The notes beneath the pieces are model-generated. The model was not told the DNA's origin. It did not search any database and saw nothing but the letters and a program-made list of their open reading frames with translations. 64,000 nucleotides of DNA from Allopusillimonas soli (GTDB lineage: Bacteria; Pseudomonadota; Gammaproteobacteria; Burkholderiales; Burkholderiaceae_B), in contig NZ_SDQC01000006.1 of NCBI RefSeq assembly GCF_004153445.1, positions 124,001 through 188,000 of the forward strand, given 5' to 3'. How positions within the stretch are numbered: the stretch's first letter is position 1; each line of letters opens with the position of its first letter. Shown here in pieces: positions 8,449 through 17,986 of the stretch. The translations under genes and the position numbers were made by a program.

Positions 8449-10377
8449 ATGAAAGTCCATTACACTAGACCTCCTGAATTTTTCTTGCAATGCATGCGGA
8501 ACCTGACCTTACTCTTCATTGGCTGCAGCCTGGTGCTTTTGACGCTGAGCCGCTGCATGCTGGCCGCCTGGCAATGGCAGCGCGTCAAACAGGCGGGTGG
8601 GCTGTGGCCCATCATTCGCGGCGGTGCGCGCATCGACGCCAATCTCATCGCTACGCTGGCCGGCATTCCGCTGATTCTTTCACCATGGTTCGGTGATTCA
8701 TCCCTTGCGATCGGCATCACCCGTGGGTGGTTCATGTTCGGATGGGTGCTGATGGTTCTACTGGAGGCATCCACCCCGCAATTCATCGATGAATACGACA
8801 CCCGCCCCAATCGCCTGTACGTCGAATATCTGAAACATCCGCGCGAAGTTTTCGGCATGCTCTGGAAAGGCTACAAGGCTACCCTGATCGGCGCTGTGGC
8901 CGTGATCGCGGCGCTCGCCTGGCTAGCCTGGTGGCTCTTTCATCGCGCGCAACCCGATGCGTCCATGGCCTGGTGGCAAGGCATTCTGTTTTCCGTCGCC
9001 GCCGCCGCCGTCGTGGCCCTGGCCATACGCGGCACACTCAAGCACCGTCCCATCAACCCGTCCACGGTTGCCTACTGCGCGGATAGTATGCTGAATACGC
9101 TGCCGCTCAATTCGCTATACAGCGTGGCCTACGCCATCTACAGCATGAAAAACGAGCGTTCGGCCACGCGTGTATACGGCCATATGGATAGCGAAGAGTG
9201 CAATGGCCTCGTCTTGCGGGAGGCGGGCATCGGCCAGACCCGGCAAGACATACCCAGCCTGCATGTGCAGCATCCTGCGCGCCGGCGCGAGCGCCCGCTC
9301 AACCTGGTGATGATCGTCGAAGAAAGCCTCGGCGCGCAGTACATTGGCAACCTGGGCGGCGCGGGCTATACGCCCTGCATCGACGCGCTGGCAAAAGACG
9401 CATGGAACTTCACCCGCGCCTATGCGACCGGCACACGCTCGGTGCGCGGCCTGGAGGCGCTCTCAGCCGGCTTTCCACCCACTATTTCCGACGCCGTCCT
9501 GCGTTTATCGGGTGCCCAAAGCAACTTCTTCACGCTGGCGCAACTGTTGCGCCAGCATGGATACCATTCCCGCTTCATCTACGGGGGAGAAGCCCATTTC
9601 GATAATATGAAGAACTTCTTCCTTGGCAACGGATTCGATCATGTGCATGATCTGCCCCACTTCCAGGAACCCGCTTTTGTAGGCACATGGGGCGCCAGCG
9701 ACGAAGATATGTTCAATGAGCTGCACCGTCTGCTGCTGAATGACGGCGACCAGCCCACTTTCACGCTCGCATTCTCCGTGAGCAATCACTCCCCATGGGA
9801 GTACCCCGAAGGGCGCATCACGCCGGAAGGAGATCCGCGCAGTGTCTCCAACACCGTGCGCTATGCCGACTGGGCCATTGGCCGGTTCTTCGAACAGGCA
9901 CGCACATCGGACTACTGGAACAATACGGTTTTCTTGCTGGTTGCCGACCATGACGCCAAGGTCGGAGGCGCCCGCCTGGTGCCTATGCGTCACTTTCATA
10001 TCCCCGCCATGATTCTGGGCGCGGATGTAGAGGCGCGGCGTGATGACCGTATCATCAGCCAGATCGATCTGCCGGTCACCCTGCTCTCGCTCATGGGACT
10101 GGAAACCGAACACCCCATGCCTGGCCATGACCTGACACAGGGTGGCGGCGGACGCGCGATGATGCAATATAAAGAGAACTACGGCTACCTGCAGGGTGAC
10201 CAGCTCGTTGTGCTCGAGCCGCATCGTGGTGCCACTCAGTACCGCTATCAGGCTCCCGACGTCTTCGATCCGGTAGCCCTTGATGAAACGCTTGCGCGCG
10301 TTGCATTGGCCCACGTACTGTGGCCCAACCAGATCTACAACGATCGCGCCTACACCCTCCCCCACCTCCAGACCTGA
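8449..10377 (+). CDS. LtaS/OpgB-type phosphoglycerol transferase (sulfatase superfamily)
   Basis: The protein probably transfers phosphoglycerol from phosphatidylglycerol to a periplasmic glucan or similar acceptor. About five N-terminal membrane helices occupy residues 10-200, followed by a large periplasmic alkaline-phosphatase/sulfatase-fold domain. Visible family signatures are MIVEESLGAQYIGNLGGAGYTP, here seen around EESLGA, TGTRSVRG with the likely catalytic Thr near residue 329, FIYGGEAHFDNM, SNHSPW and VADHDAKVGG (metal ligands). It has 642 residues from ATG 8449; a TTG five codons upstream is also in frame. It stands alone, divergent from the Liv operon. Acceptor identity (OPG, teichoic-like polymer) is not determinable. 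Confidence 0.85.
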   Translation: MKVHYTRPPEFFLQCMRNLTLLFIGCSLVLLTLSRCMLAAWQWQRVKQAGGLWPIIRGGARIDANLIATLAGIPLILSPWFGDSSLAIGITRGWFMFGWVLMVLLEASTPQFIDEYDTRPNRLYVEYLKHPREVFGMLWKGYKATLIGAVAVIAALAWLAWWLFHRAQPDASMAWWQGILFSVAAAAVVALAIRGTLKHRPINPSTVAYCADSMLNTLPLNSLYSVAYAIYSMKNERSATRVYGHMDSEECNGLVLREAGIGQTRQDIPSLHVQHPARRRERPLNLVMIVEESLGAQYIGNLGGAGYTPCIDALAKDAWNFTRAYATGTRSVRGLEALSAGFPPTISDAVLRLSGAQSNFFTLAQLLRQHGYHSRFIYGGEAHFDNMKNFFLGNGFDHVHDLPHFQEPAFVGTWGASDEDMFNELHRLLLNDGDQPTFTLAFSVSNHSPWEYPEGRITPEGDPRSVSNTVRYADWAIGRFFEQARTSDYWNNTVFLLVADHDAKVGGARLVPMRHFHIPAMILGADVEARRDDRIISQIDLPVTLLSLMGLETEHPMPGHDLTQGGGGRAMMQYKENYGYLQGDQLVVLEPHRGATQYRYQAPDVFDPVALDETLARVALAHVLWPNQIYNDRAYTLPHLQT

Positions 10378-10450
10378 AGGATATCGCCCTCGTGCCTGCC
10401 GACCCGGAACCCCCGTCCGCCCTATTCTCCCATGAGTCTCGGAGGGTACG

Positions 10451-12064
10451 ATGATGGACTCGCTGATAGTGCTGCTCACCGATCCGGAAGCATGGATAGG
10501 TCTGCTCACGCTGGTCGTGCTTGAGATCGTCCTGGGTATCGACAATCTGGTCTTCATCGCCATTCTCGCCGACAAGCTGCCGCCCGCCCAGCGCGACCGG
10601 GCACGCCTGATAGGGCTGGGCCTCGCGCTCATCATGCGGCTGGCGCTGCTCTCGGCCATCTCATGGATGTTCCGGCTTACGCAGCCCTTGTTTTCACTGG
10701 GCCCATTCTCCTTCGCCGGGCGCGACCTCATACTGATCGTAGGAGGCTTTTTCCTGGTGCTCAAGGGCACAATGGAGATGCACGAGCGTGTGGAAGGCAA
10801 GCACCACGGCATGGCGGGCCCACGCGCCTACGCCAGTTTCTGGATTGTGGTGACGCAGATCGTCGTGCTGGATGCGGTTTTCTCCCTGGATGCGGTCATC
10901 ACCGCGGTCGGCATGGTCGATCGGATCGAAGTCATGATGGCCGCCGTGATCATTGCGATCGGTATCATGCTGGTTGCCTCCAAGCCATTGACACGCTTTG
11001 TCGGCGCGCATCCGACGGTCGTCATACTGTGTCTTGGCTTCCTGCTCATGATAGGCTTCGCGCTGATTGCGGAAGGCTTTGGGTTCAAAGTGCCCAAAGG
11101 CTATCTGTACGCCGCCATCGCTTTCTCGGCAGTGATCGAGGGCCTTAATCAACTTGCCCGGCGCAAGCTGCTCAGCATGGAAACCATGCGGCCTATGCGT
11201 GAACGTACAGCCGAAGGCATACTGCGCATGCTTGGCAAGCGCCCGCCCAATGTGGACACACCCGTCGATCCTGAAACACCCGCAGCCGCCGAAGCGCCCT
11301 TTGGCGTCGAAGAACGCAATATGGTCAGCGGGGTACTACGCCTGGCCGACCGCAACGTCCATTCCATCATGACGCCGCGCACCGACATCAGCTGGGTGGA
11401 CCTGAATGATGACCCAGAGGACATCCGCCGCGAGATCCGCGAGACGCCGCATGGCTTCTTTCCCGTCTGCCGCGGATCGCTGGATGATGTCGTGGGCATA
11501 GGACGGGCCAAGGACATCATTGCCGACATCCTCATGCGCGGCGCGCTGGATGAGCGCAAATTGCGTCCACCCATCATCGTGCATGAAACCGTGCGCATTC
11601 TGGACCTCATCCAGACCCTGAAATCCGCCCGCGGGCAGCTGGTGCTGGTCATCAATGAATTCGGCGCCGTGGAAGGCCTGGTCACGCCCATCGATGTGTT
11701 CGAGGCGATCGCCGGCGACTTCCCCGACGAGGATGAAACGCCCGACATCATCGTCGATGAGGAAAACCGCTGGATAGTGGACGGCGCGGCCGACATGCAC
11801 CAGTTCGAACAGGCCCTGCAGATCGAAGGCCTGATGGAAGACACCGACGAATACAGTACGCTCGCCGGCTACCTGCTGAGGCAGTTTGGCCGCCTGCCCG
11901 CACCGGGGGACGAAGTCGTCGTGGATAGCCTGCGCGGCCAACTGCGCTTCGATGTGCTCGAAATTGAAGGCCGACGCATCGCCAAGGTACTGGTGGAGTT
12001 GCTGGCGCGTCAGGATGCCGAGCACGGCGCGGAAAGCGACGACGTCGGAGGCCCCCACAGCTGA
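10451..12064 (+). CDS. TerC-CBS-CorC integral membrane protein (YoaE/YegH family)
   Basis: The 537-residue protein has three parts. A TerC-like membrane domain (about residues 10-235) starts with [27 protein letters not shown], recognisable by the [10 protein letters not shown] and [18 protein letters not shown] acidic helix motifs. A pair of CBS domains (about 305-425) includes [14 protein letters not shown] CorC/HlyC domain closes the C terminus (about 445-525). It closely resembles E. coli YoaE. TerC members are linked to metal handling, including manganese export, and CorC domains to metal transport, but the substrate here is inferred only. A GGAGGG ribosome site sits just before ATG 10451. 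Confidence 0.9.
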   Translation: MMDSLIVLLTDPEAWIGLLTLVVLEIVLGIDNLVFIAILADKLPPAQRDRARLIGLGLALIMRLALLSAISWMFRLTQPLFSLGPFSFAGRDLILIVGGFFLVLKGTMEMHERVEGKHHGMAGPRAYASFWIVVTQIVVLDAVFSLDAVITAVGMVDRIEVMMAAVIIAIGIMLVASKPLTRFVGAHPTVVILCLGFLLMIGFALIAEGFGFKVPKGYLYAAIAFSAVIEGLNQLARRKLLSMETMRPMRERTAEGILRMLGKRPPNVDTPVDPETPAAAEAPFGVEERNMVSGVLRLADRNVHSIMTPRTDISWVDLNDDPEDIRREIRETPHGFFPVCRGSLDDVVGIGRAKDIIADILMRGALDERKLRPPIIVHETVRILDLIQTLKSARGQLVLVINEFGAVEGLVTPIDVFEAIAGDFPDEDETPDIIVDEENRWIVDGAADMHQFEQALQIEGLMEDTDEYSTLAGYLLRQFGRLPAPGDEVVVDSLRGQLRFDVLEIEGRRIAKVLVELLARQDAEHGAESDDVGGPHS

Positions 12065-12082
12065 TGACTGCGCATCAGGGCC

Positions 12083-12100
12083 GGGGCGCGCGCCCCTTTT
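12083..12100 (+). terminator. Probable terminator after the TerC gene
   Basis: The self-complementary GGGGCGCGCGCCCC is followed by TTTT, 19 bases after the stop codon and before the tRNA-Pro. The short T-run makes this moderate evidence. Confidence 0.5.
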
Positions 12101-12131
12101 GTGCTATATTGTGCGGCTATTGCAAAAACGT

Positions 12132-12208
<77 letters not shown>

Positions 12209-12237
12209 CACAAAAACGGGCACAAACCGTGAAATCA

Positions 12238-12272
12238 AGAGCTTACGCCATCTTGCGCGCAAGCTCTTTTTT
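12238..12272 (+). terminator. Terminator downstream of tRNA-Pro
   Basis: AGAGCTT (12238-12244) pairs with AAGCTCT (12261-12267) around a GC-containing loop and is followed by a run of six T. This is a standard rho-independent signal 30 bases after the tRNA. Confidence 0.65.
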
Positions 12273-12480
12273 CTTGTCCGATACATTTGCGGTAAAGCGC
12301 AATTGCGTTCAACGAGCCAACATACGCCGCATGCAATCTCGTGCCGACCGCATGATGCAAATTGCAGGGGCGTGGGTTCGCCAACCCAACCCATGCCCTT
12401 GCGTGCCGAACAACAAGAACACGCAGGCGCATCTTCAATGCAGTAATCTAGTCTCCGCGAGGAACACTCGGGAGGCAGTC

Positions 12481-13047
12481 ATGGCAAACTATCTTGCCGC
12501 ATTGACCATAGTACTCATGCTGGGCATGGTACTGGCGCGGATCGCCTTGATGAGCGCAAACGGCATCAAGGCCTTCCGGTTCGGCGAAACGGACAGAACA
12601 GACTTTCTTATTCCGCCTTTCGCTCTGCTCTATTTCTATCTCGTGTTCGCCCAGGCCTTCCATTGGCCCAGCATCAGCAGGCAAGAATTCCTGCCCTTTG
12701 AGGCAGTCGGCTGGATAGGCGTAGCGCTTTGCCTGGCCGGATTGCTGTTATTGCTATGGAGTCTTGTTTCATTCGGACGAAGCTTCCGGGTGGGTATCGA
12801 TGAAGACAGCCCCGACCGGCTGGTTACCACAGGTGTGTTTGCCCTTAGCCGCAATCCGATTTACGTGGCTTTTGCCGTTATATTGCTGGGACAGTTCCTT
12901 ATTTTTTCCAACTGGATCCTCCTCGCCTATCTTGGCGCTGGATTCTGGCTTTTCCACCGCCAGGTATTGCGGGAGGAAAAATTCCTGAACAAGCAATATG
13001 GCCAGGCCTACGCCGACTATTGCCAGCGGGTCAGGCGATATCTGTAA
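12481..13047 (+). CDS. Isoprenylcysteine carboxyl methyltransferase-like membrane protein
   Basis: This 188-residue protein has about five membrane helices. Its C-terminal half carries the ICMT/phospholipid-methyltransferase pattern: TTGVFALSRNPIY followed by EEKFLNKQYGQAYADYCQRV. The RNP and EE...Y..Y residues form the SAM-binding pocket in this family. Bacterial members have no prenylated-protein substrate, so the real acceptor is unknown. ATG 12481 was chosen because GGGAGGC precedes it by six bases; an open frame extends upstream through the tRNA-Pro terminator but is not credible. It is convergent with the LysR gene, 12 bases away. Confidence 0.82.
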   Translation: MANYLAALTIVLMLGMVLARIALMSANGIKAFRFGETDRTDFLIPPFALLYFYLVFAQAFHWPSISRQEFLPFEAVGWIGVALCLAGLLLLLWSLVSFGRSFRVGIDEDSPDRLVTTGVFALSRNPIYVAFAVILLGQFLIFSNWILLAYLGAGFWLFHRQVLREEKFLNKQYGQAYADYCQRVRRYL

Positions 13048-13059
13048 AGCAAAGCCCGC

Positions 13060-14001
13060 TTATCCACCCGCCACGCCCAGCGCATCTTTCAGCAAGGCAA
13101 CCCGCGGATTAACCGGCCCCTTGCGGAAAATCAACGCCACCACGCTGGAAGGCGGCTCGGGAAACGCGCGTATCCGCTTGATTCGTCCCGTTTGCGATTG
13201 ACGGTGCAGGGGTATTGCTTCAGGCACGATACCGACGCCCAAACCGTCGGCAACGAGCTGTACCCTTGTCGTCGGACTGGTGGATTCGATTACAGGCAGC
13301 GGCACGGGCACGCCAGCGTGCGTGAAACAGTCTTCAATGAGCTTGCGGCCCATAGACCCTTCGGCTGGCATCACCCATGGCTCCCGCGCCAGACTAGCCC
13401 AGCCCACCTGCCTCGCACGAACAAGCGGATGCGCGGTGGAAGCCACCACAGCGTACTGCACCTCAAACAGTTTGATGAATTCAAACGCCCCCGCGTCGGA
13501 CTCCAGCATCTGAAGTGGAAAGGTGGTGACCAGCGCATCGAGTTCGCCCCGCTGCAATGCGCGGATCAGGGCGGGTACAGGCTCCTCCAGTAATTGCACC
13601 CGGATCGGCATCTCTCGTTTCACCAGCTTGGCAACAACGGCGGGCAGGTACGTCTGCGCCACAAACGGCGGTGCGCCTACCCGGATCTTGGCCTGGAAGC
13701 GATCCGCGGTGACCGCCTCGGAACGAAGATGCGCAAGCTCTTTGAGCAGAAGCCTCGCGCCGCGAAGCACAGCTTCCCCCTGGACGGTCGGCGTCAAGCC
13801 GCGCGCGCTGCGGAAAAACAATGGGAAGCCAAATGCGTTCTCGATTTCCGCCAGCGCCTTGCTCAGGGCTGGCTGAGTCAGACTGAGCGCCTGGCCGGCG
13901 GCGCGCAGACTCCCTCTTGCCTGCACCTCCGTCAGTAAACGCAAGTGCCGAAAACGCAGCTTCGCCACCAGATGATCCGGCTCCATCGAAGCGTTCATCA
14001 A
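13060..14001 (-). CDS. LysR-family transcriptional regulator (GbpR/PcaQ-like)
   Basis: The 313-residue protein has an N-terminal winged helix-turn-helix (about residues 15-75: RHLRLLTEVQARGSLRAAG, LSLTQPALSKALAEIE). A periplasmic-binding-like effector domain (about 100-305) follows, with the family's ESTSPTTRVQLVADGLGVGIVP segment. It is divergent from the Bug receptor / CoA transferase / dehydrogenase genes and by location probably controls them in response to the imported acid or its CoA ester. The operator candidate lies in the AT-rich gap between them. Confidence 0.88.
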   Translation of the reverse strand: MMNASMEPDHLVAKLRFRHLRLLTEVQARGSLRAAGQALSLTQPALSKALAEIENAFGFPLFFRSARGLTPTVQGEAVLRGARLLLKELAHLRSEAVTADRFQAKIRVGAPPFVAQTYLPAVVAKLVKREMPIRVQLLEEPVPALIRALQRGELDALVTTFPLQMLESDAGAFEFIKLFEVQYAVVASTAHPLVRARQVGWASLAREPWVMPAEGSMGRKLIEDCFTHAGVPVPLPVIESTSPTTRVQLVADGLGVGIVPEAIPLHRQSQTGRIKRIRAFPEPPSSVVALIFRKGPVNPRVALLKDALGVAGG

Positions 14002-14019
14002 CTAGATATAAAACATAAA

Positions 14020-14067
14020 GTTATCGATATATAAAAATATATCACTTTTTATATTCACCTCGATAAC
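14020..14067. promoter_or_regulatory. AT-rich intergenic operator with nested inverted repeats
   Basis: GTTATCGA (14020-14027) and TCGATAAC (14060-14067) form an outer inverted repeat. Inside it GATATAT (14026-14032) and ATATATC (14037-14043) form a perfect 18-bp palindrome with a four-base AAAA centre. The stretch is far more AT-rich than its surroundings and lies between the LysR gene and its presumed target operon, fitting a LysR binding and promoter region. Confidence 0.5.
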
Positions 14068-14097
14068 CTATTCTGCAATGCACTACAAGGAGACGCC

Positions 14098-15078
14098 ATG
14101 CAACGCCGCCATTTCTGCCTGGGTGCCCTGTTTGCCAGTCTGGGCTTCAACACCACCGCGCGGGCCACGCCGGCGAGCTACCCGTCCCGGGCGGTCCGCA
14201 TCATCGTGCCCTATGCTGCCGGCGGGGGGCCGGACGTCATGATGCGCCAGTTCGGCCCCAAGCTCAGCGCGGTACTGGAGCAGCCCGTCGTGGTTGAAAA
14301 CAAGGTCGGAGCCGGCGGCGTGCTGGCGGCGCAATATGTCGCCCAGGCCGACGCTGATGGCTACACCGCCTTGCTGGGATCAAACTCGCACCTGATCCAG
14401 AAAGCATTGCAACCTGATCTGGCTTTCGATCCGCTCAATGATTTCCTGCCTGTCACTGTCATTGCCACCTCGCCCACCGTGCTCGTCGTGTCTGCCAGCT
14501 CGCCTTATAAAACCCTGCAGGATCTTATTTCCGCATTGCGCGCCAATCCAGGCAAACTGAATTTTGCGTCCGGCGGCGTCGGATCAGGGGCGCACTTGGG
14601 TGGCGCAACCTTTCTCTCCCTGCTGCACGCGAATGCTGTTCATATTCCTTTCAAGGGTTCAGTCGAAATTCCAGTCTCACTCACGCGTGGGGACACCGAT
14701 TTCGCATTCGCCATTGCAGGCACCGCCATTCCGCAGGTCGAGGACGGCAGGCTGCGCGCCTTGGCCGTGTCCAGCCGCGATCCCATGCCTCAGCTGCCCA
14801 ACGTGCCCACGCTTCACGGCATCCTGCACAGCGAGCTGGCGATCCAGGAATTCTGGTTTGGCTTCTGGCTGCCCCAAGGATCGCCGCCCGAGGCGGTGAA
14901 TAAACTCTTTGCCGCCACAACCACAGCCCTCCAGGATCCTTCGGTAAAGCGCAAGTTTGCAGCAGCCGGAACCCGCGTCATCCAAAGCGATAATCCACAA
15001 AGCTTTGCAAGCTTCATACAAAGCGAATATCGCAAATGGGCCGAGATCATCAAACTCACCGGTGTCACCGCCGGCTGA
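14098..15078 (+). CDS. Bug-type periplasmic receptor (tripartite tricarboxylate transporter TctC family)
   Basis: Bug receptors bind small carboxylates or amino acids in the periplasm. The 326-residue protein has a signal peptide ending near TTARA (residues 18-22), then the hallmark YPSRAVRIIVPYAAGGGPDVMMR. The second family motif KVGAGGVLAAQYVAQADADGYT is recognisable around GAGGVLAA. An AAGGAGA ribosome site lies seven bases before the ATG. No TctA/TctB membrane subunits are nearby, which is common for the many orphan Bug genes of Bordetella-like bacteria. It is the first gene of an operon with a CoA transferase and a dehydrogenase. Confidence 0.9.
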   Translation: MQRRHFCLGALFASLGFNTTARATPASYPSRAVRIIVPYAAGGGPDVMMRQFGPKLSAVLEQPVVVENKVGAGGVLAAQYVAQADADGYTALLGSNSHLIQKALQPDLAFDPLNDFLPVTVIATSPTVLVVSASSPYKTLQDLISALRANPGKLNFASGGVGSGAHLGGATFLSLLHANAVHIPFKGSVEIPVSLTRGDTDFAFAIAGTAIPQVEDGRLRALAVSSRDPMPQLPNVPTLHGILHSELAIQEFWFGFWLPQGSPPEAVNKLFAATTTALQDPSVKRKFAAAGTRVIQSDNPQSFASFIQSEYRKWAEIIKLTGVTAG

Positions 15079-15091
15079 CGGAGTGCGCTTC

Positions 15092-16348
15092 ATGACAAAA
15101 CCGCTCGAAGGCGTGCGCGTGCTGGATCTATCGCACGTGATAGCCGGGCCCCTCGCTTCATTCTATCTGGCGCAACTGGGCGCCGAGGTCGTCAAAGTGG
15201 AACCGCCATTGGCTGGCGAAGTGCTGCGCTCCATGAAAGATGAGGCTGATACCGATACGCCGACCGGGTTTTCAGCCCTCAACGCAGGCAAGCGATCACT
15301 GGCGCTGGATATGAGAACGCGGCAGGGCGCCGAACTGCTGCGCACACTCGCTGCCTCTGCCGATGTGTTCATCGAAAACTTCCGGCCAGGTGTGGTCGCC
15401 CGGTACGGGCTGGACTACGCCACCATCAAATCCATCAAGCCCGACATCATTTACTGTTCCATCTCGGGTTTCGGTCAACAAGGCGACTGGTCGCGGCGCG
15501 GCGCCTACGATCATGTCGTTCAAGCCTTGACCGGCATGATGATGATGTCGGGGGAGGGAGACGACGCCCCGCCGCTCAAGGTGGGCTTCCCGGTCATCGA
15601 TGTAGCCGTAGGCATGCTCGGCGCCCTGTCCATCGTTTCCTCGCTGCATCGCCGCGCCCGCGACGGCGTCGGGCAGTATATCGACGCCTCCATGGTCCAG
15701 GCCTCCCTGATGCTGATGTATCCCAACGCCTGCTCCTATCTGAGTGACGGAACAGCAACACGACGGGTTGGCAATCGTGGCTATACCGGCAGCCCCGCCG
15801 CTGATACATACCGATGTGCCGACGGATGGCTGGCGGTCGCGGCAAACACCCCAGCCCAGTTCCGCAAGCTCGCTGCCGTCATCGGAATAGAAGATTTATG
15901 CAGCGATGCACGGGCCCTGAATCTTGCCGCATTCAATCGCCCCAATGGCTTCGTGGTGCCGAACGATCAAGACTACGTTGTCGGTTGTTTGCGCAAGGCA
16001 TTTGCGACCCGCAGCGCGGCAGAGCTGGAAGCGCTGCTGGGCCATGTCGGCGTGCCCGCTGCCAGAGTAAGAAAACTTGAAGAGTTTCTCGATGAGGTGG
16101 ACGCCACGGCGTGCGTGAACCTGCCAGATTACCGCTTCCAGCAGGCCGGCCGCGAAGTAAGGTCGCGGGGTATCGGTTTCGCGCTGGAACAGGACGGCGA
16201 ACCCACCCAGGCCGGCGCGCCATCGCTGGGCCAGCACAGTCGCGCCGCGCTGGCCGATGCGGGCCTGGATGATGACACCATCACCGAACTCGAGCGCGTT
16301 GGTATCATTCGCACACAGGTCGAAGCCGCCACGCCGCCGACCTCCTGA
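15092..16348 (+). CDS. CaiB/BaiF (family III) CoA transferase
   Basis: This 418-residue enzyme moves CoA between an acyl-CoA donor and a carboxylic acid. Family motifs are LEGVRVLDLSHVIAGPLA at the N terminus, LGAEVVKVEPP (about residues 30-40), LRTLAASADVFIENFRPG (about 80-97) and YIDASMVQASLML. Start ATG 15092 lies 13 bases after the receptor stop. The neighbours (carboxylate receptor upstream, short-chain dehydrogenase downstream) suggest that it activates the imported acid. The acid itself cannot be deduced. Confidence 0.88.
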   Translation: MTKPLEGVRVLDLSHVIAGPLASFYLAQLGAEVVKVEPPLAGEVLRSMKDEADTDTPTGFSALNAGKRSLALDMRTRQGAELLRTLAASADVFIENFRPGVVARYGLDYATIKSIKPDIIYCSISGFGQQGDWSRRGAYDHVVQALTGMMMMSGEGDDAPPLKVGFPVIDVAVGMLGALSIVSSLHRRARDGVGQYIDASMVQASLMLMYPNACSYLSDGTATRRVGNRGYTGSPAADTYRCADGWLAVAANTPAQFRKLAAVIGIEDLCSDARALNLAAFNRPNGFVVPNDQDYVVGCLRKAFATRSAAELEALLGHVGVPAARVRKLEEFLDEVDATACVNLPDYRFQQAGREVRSRGIGFALEQDGEPTQAGAPSLGQHSRAALADAGLDDDTITELERVGIIRTQVEAATPPTS

Positions 16349-16372
16349 CAATTTCAATACCTGGAATAATCG

Positions 16373-17284
16373 ATGACACAACTTTTACAAGGCCGGATTG
16401 CCATTGTGACGGGTGCGGGCCGCGGTCTCGGCCGGGCGCATGCGCTGGAACTTGCCCGCCACGGCGCCAAGGTGCTGGTCAGCGACCTGGATGCCGACCG
16501 GCCAGGCGCCGATGCGCTGGCCGTCGTAAACGACATACGCGCGGCCGGCGGCGAGGCGCACGCACGCAGCGCCGATGTAACAGACCCACTGCAGGCTCAG
16601 GCAATGGTGCAATCGGCCATCGAGCAATGGGGCCGTGTGGACATTCTGGTGAACAACGCGGGCATTCTGCGCGACAAGACGTTTGCAAAGATGAGCCTGG
16701 ATGATTTCCGGCTGGTCATGGAGGTGCATTTGATGGGCGCGGTGCACTGTACCCATGCGGTCTGGAACAGCATGCGTGACCAGAACTACGGGCGCATCGT
16801 GATGACCACTTCCTCTTCGGGGCTCTATGGCAACTTCGGGCAAGCCAACTACGGGGCGGCAAAAATGGCGTTGGTCGGCTTGATGCAGACACTCGCCCTC
16901 GAAGGCGAACGCTACGACATCCGCGTCAACTGCCTTGCCCCCACGGCTGCCACGGCCATGACCGAAGGGCTGCTTGAAGCCGAGGCGCTCAATATGCTTT
17001 CACCGGCCGCAGTGAGCCCGGCTGTGGTAGTCCTCGCAGCGGAAAACGCTCCAACCCGAACCATTCTGATGGCTGGCGCAGGAGGTTTCGAACAAGCGAA
17101 CATCACCATGACGCAAGGCATATACCTGGGAAAGGCAGAGTTGTCGGCAAGCAGCCTGATCCACCGGTTGGACGAGGTTTCCGACCGTCGGGGAGAAACC
17201 ATACCTGCCACTGGATTCGATCAACTGCGCCATGAAGTCGCCAAGGCTCGGACGGCCTCGCCGCAGACCAGTTCACGCGCCTGA
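16373..17284 (+). CDS. Short-chain dehydrogenase (3-hydroxyacyl-CoA dehydrogenase-like)
   Basis: The 303-residue protein has the classical SDR fold: cofactor motif TGAGRGLG (about residues 14-21), NNAG near 96, catalytic Ser in TTSSSG and YxxxK as NYGAAKMAL. The sequence SLDDFRLVMEVHLMGAVHCTHAVW resembles the dehydrogenase half of peroxisomal multifunctional enzyme 2. About 40 extra residues follow the normal C terminus. It lies 24 bases after the CoA transferase gene and probably oxidises the hydroxyacyl-CoA product. Substrate is inferred. Confidence 0.85.
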   Translation: MTQLLQGRIAIVTGAGRGLGRAHALELARHGAKVLVSDLDADRPGADALAVVNDIRAAGGEAHARSADVTDPLQAQAMVQSAIEQWGRVDILVNNAGILRDKTFAKMSLDDFRLVMEVHLMGAVHCTHAVWNSMRDQNYGRIVMTTSSSGLYGNFGQANYGAAKMALVGLMQTLALEGERYDIRVNCLAPTAATAMTEGLLEAEALNMLSPAAVSPAVVVLAAENAPTRTILMAGAGGFEQANITMTQGIYLGKAELSASSLIHRLDEVSDRRGETIPATGFDQLRHEVAKARTASPQTSSRA

Positions 17285-17350
17285 ACCTTCCGTGCGCTCC
17301 GCTTCGCGCCCAGGCGGCAACTACGAAATAGTACGCGTTCGTAAATTTTG

Positions 17351-17379
17351 TTGAGTTATTCCCTCCCCCAGCCTATTAT
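17351..17379 (+). promoter_or_regulatory. Sigma-70-type promoter for the small gene at 17416
   Basis: TTGAGT (17351-17356) and TATTAT (17374-17379) are separated by exactly 17 bases, about 37 bases before the ATG. Confidence 0.6.
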
Positions 17380-17415
17380 CTCGTCCACAATAAGCAGGGC
17401 GATGCCGGGGGGAAG

Positions 17416-17634
17416 ATGGACCAGTGGAAGAGCTGGTTGGACCGGGCTTTGCGCGAATTCGAGGCACTCAAGGCCGAGGAACGTGCATTGCTTGACGCAT
17501 TGCGGGAAGCGGAGCGCACGGAAGACTTCGCCTTGCGAATCAGGGCGCGCGAACAATGGTTCGAGGCGCGCGCTAAGGTGATTACCCTGAACGAACAGAT
17601 CGTTCAGCATCTGAATTCCCAACCGCCCAGGTAA
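17416..17634 (+). CDS. Small coiled-coil protein of unknown function
   Basis: The gene encodes 72 residues, very rich in Glu, Ala, Leu and Arg, with no signal peptide or membrane segment. The pattern is that of one long amphipathic helix or coiled coil (residues 5-65). Support for a real gene comes from the promoter with ideal spacing upstream and a GGGGGGAAG ribosome site seven bases before the ATG. I do not recognise the family. Confidence 0.6.
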   Translation: MDQWKSWLDRALREFEALKAEERALLDALREAERTEDFALRIRAREQWFEARAKVITLNEQIVQHLNSQPPR

Positions 17635-17673
17635 ACAGCCGTCGAATATCCCTGCCCCCAAACCCGTCCGGCC

Positions 17674-17844
17674 TCACCGTCTTGAACCACTCCCGCGATT
17701 TCGCTGGCTGACCTGGTCCTGACTGGCACCGATCTGGCTGGTGTGCCCATCCTTCTTGCTGCGATTCTGCTGATCGCCGTGGCTCTTCTGATCTTCACGC
17801 CGGGTATCGTCATCCTTGGGTGCGGGTTTATCGTTTGCCATCAT
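17674..17844 (-). CDS. Small hydrophilic, probably disordered protein of unknown function
   Basis: The gene encodes 56 residues, starting MMANDKPAPKDDDTRRED, made almost entirely of Asp, Lys, Arg, Gln, Ser and Gly and with no hydrophobic core. Such composition is typical of small stress-associated disordered proteins, but no named family is recognised. A strong AAGGAG ribosome site sits six bases before the first ATG, which is the main evidence for translation. It is convergent with the coiled-coil gene and divergent from the cold-shock gene. Confidence 0.55.
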   Translation of the reverse strand: MMANDKPAPKDDDTRREDQKSHGDQQNRSKKDGHTSQIGASQDQVSQRNRGSGSRR

Positions 17845-17919
17845 GTAAGCTCCTTGAGCGCCGGCAGGCCTTTTGCCGGCTGCGTGGGTATGGCTGGATC
17901 CGCAGCAAAATATGTGCCG

Positions 17920-17955
17920 CATAAGCGACACTGGGCCGCATGACCGGCGCTTATG
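17920..17955. promoter_or_regulatory. 8-bp inverted repeat between divergent small gene and csp
   Basis: CATAAGCG (17920-17927) and CGCTTATG (17948-17955) are exact inverted complements with a 20-base spacer. They lie upstream of both divergent genes, about 75 bases from the small-gene start and 30 bases before the csp -35 box. They could be a two-half-site operator. Confidence 0.3.
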
Positions 17956-17986
17956 TCGCATTCGCCGCATGAAATGAAAATACTTG

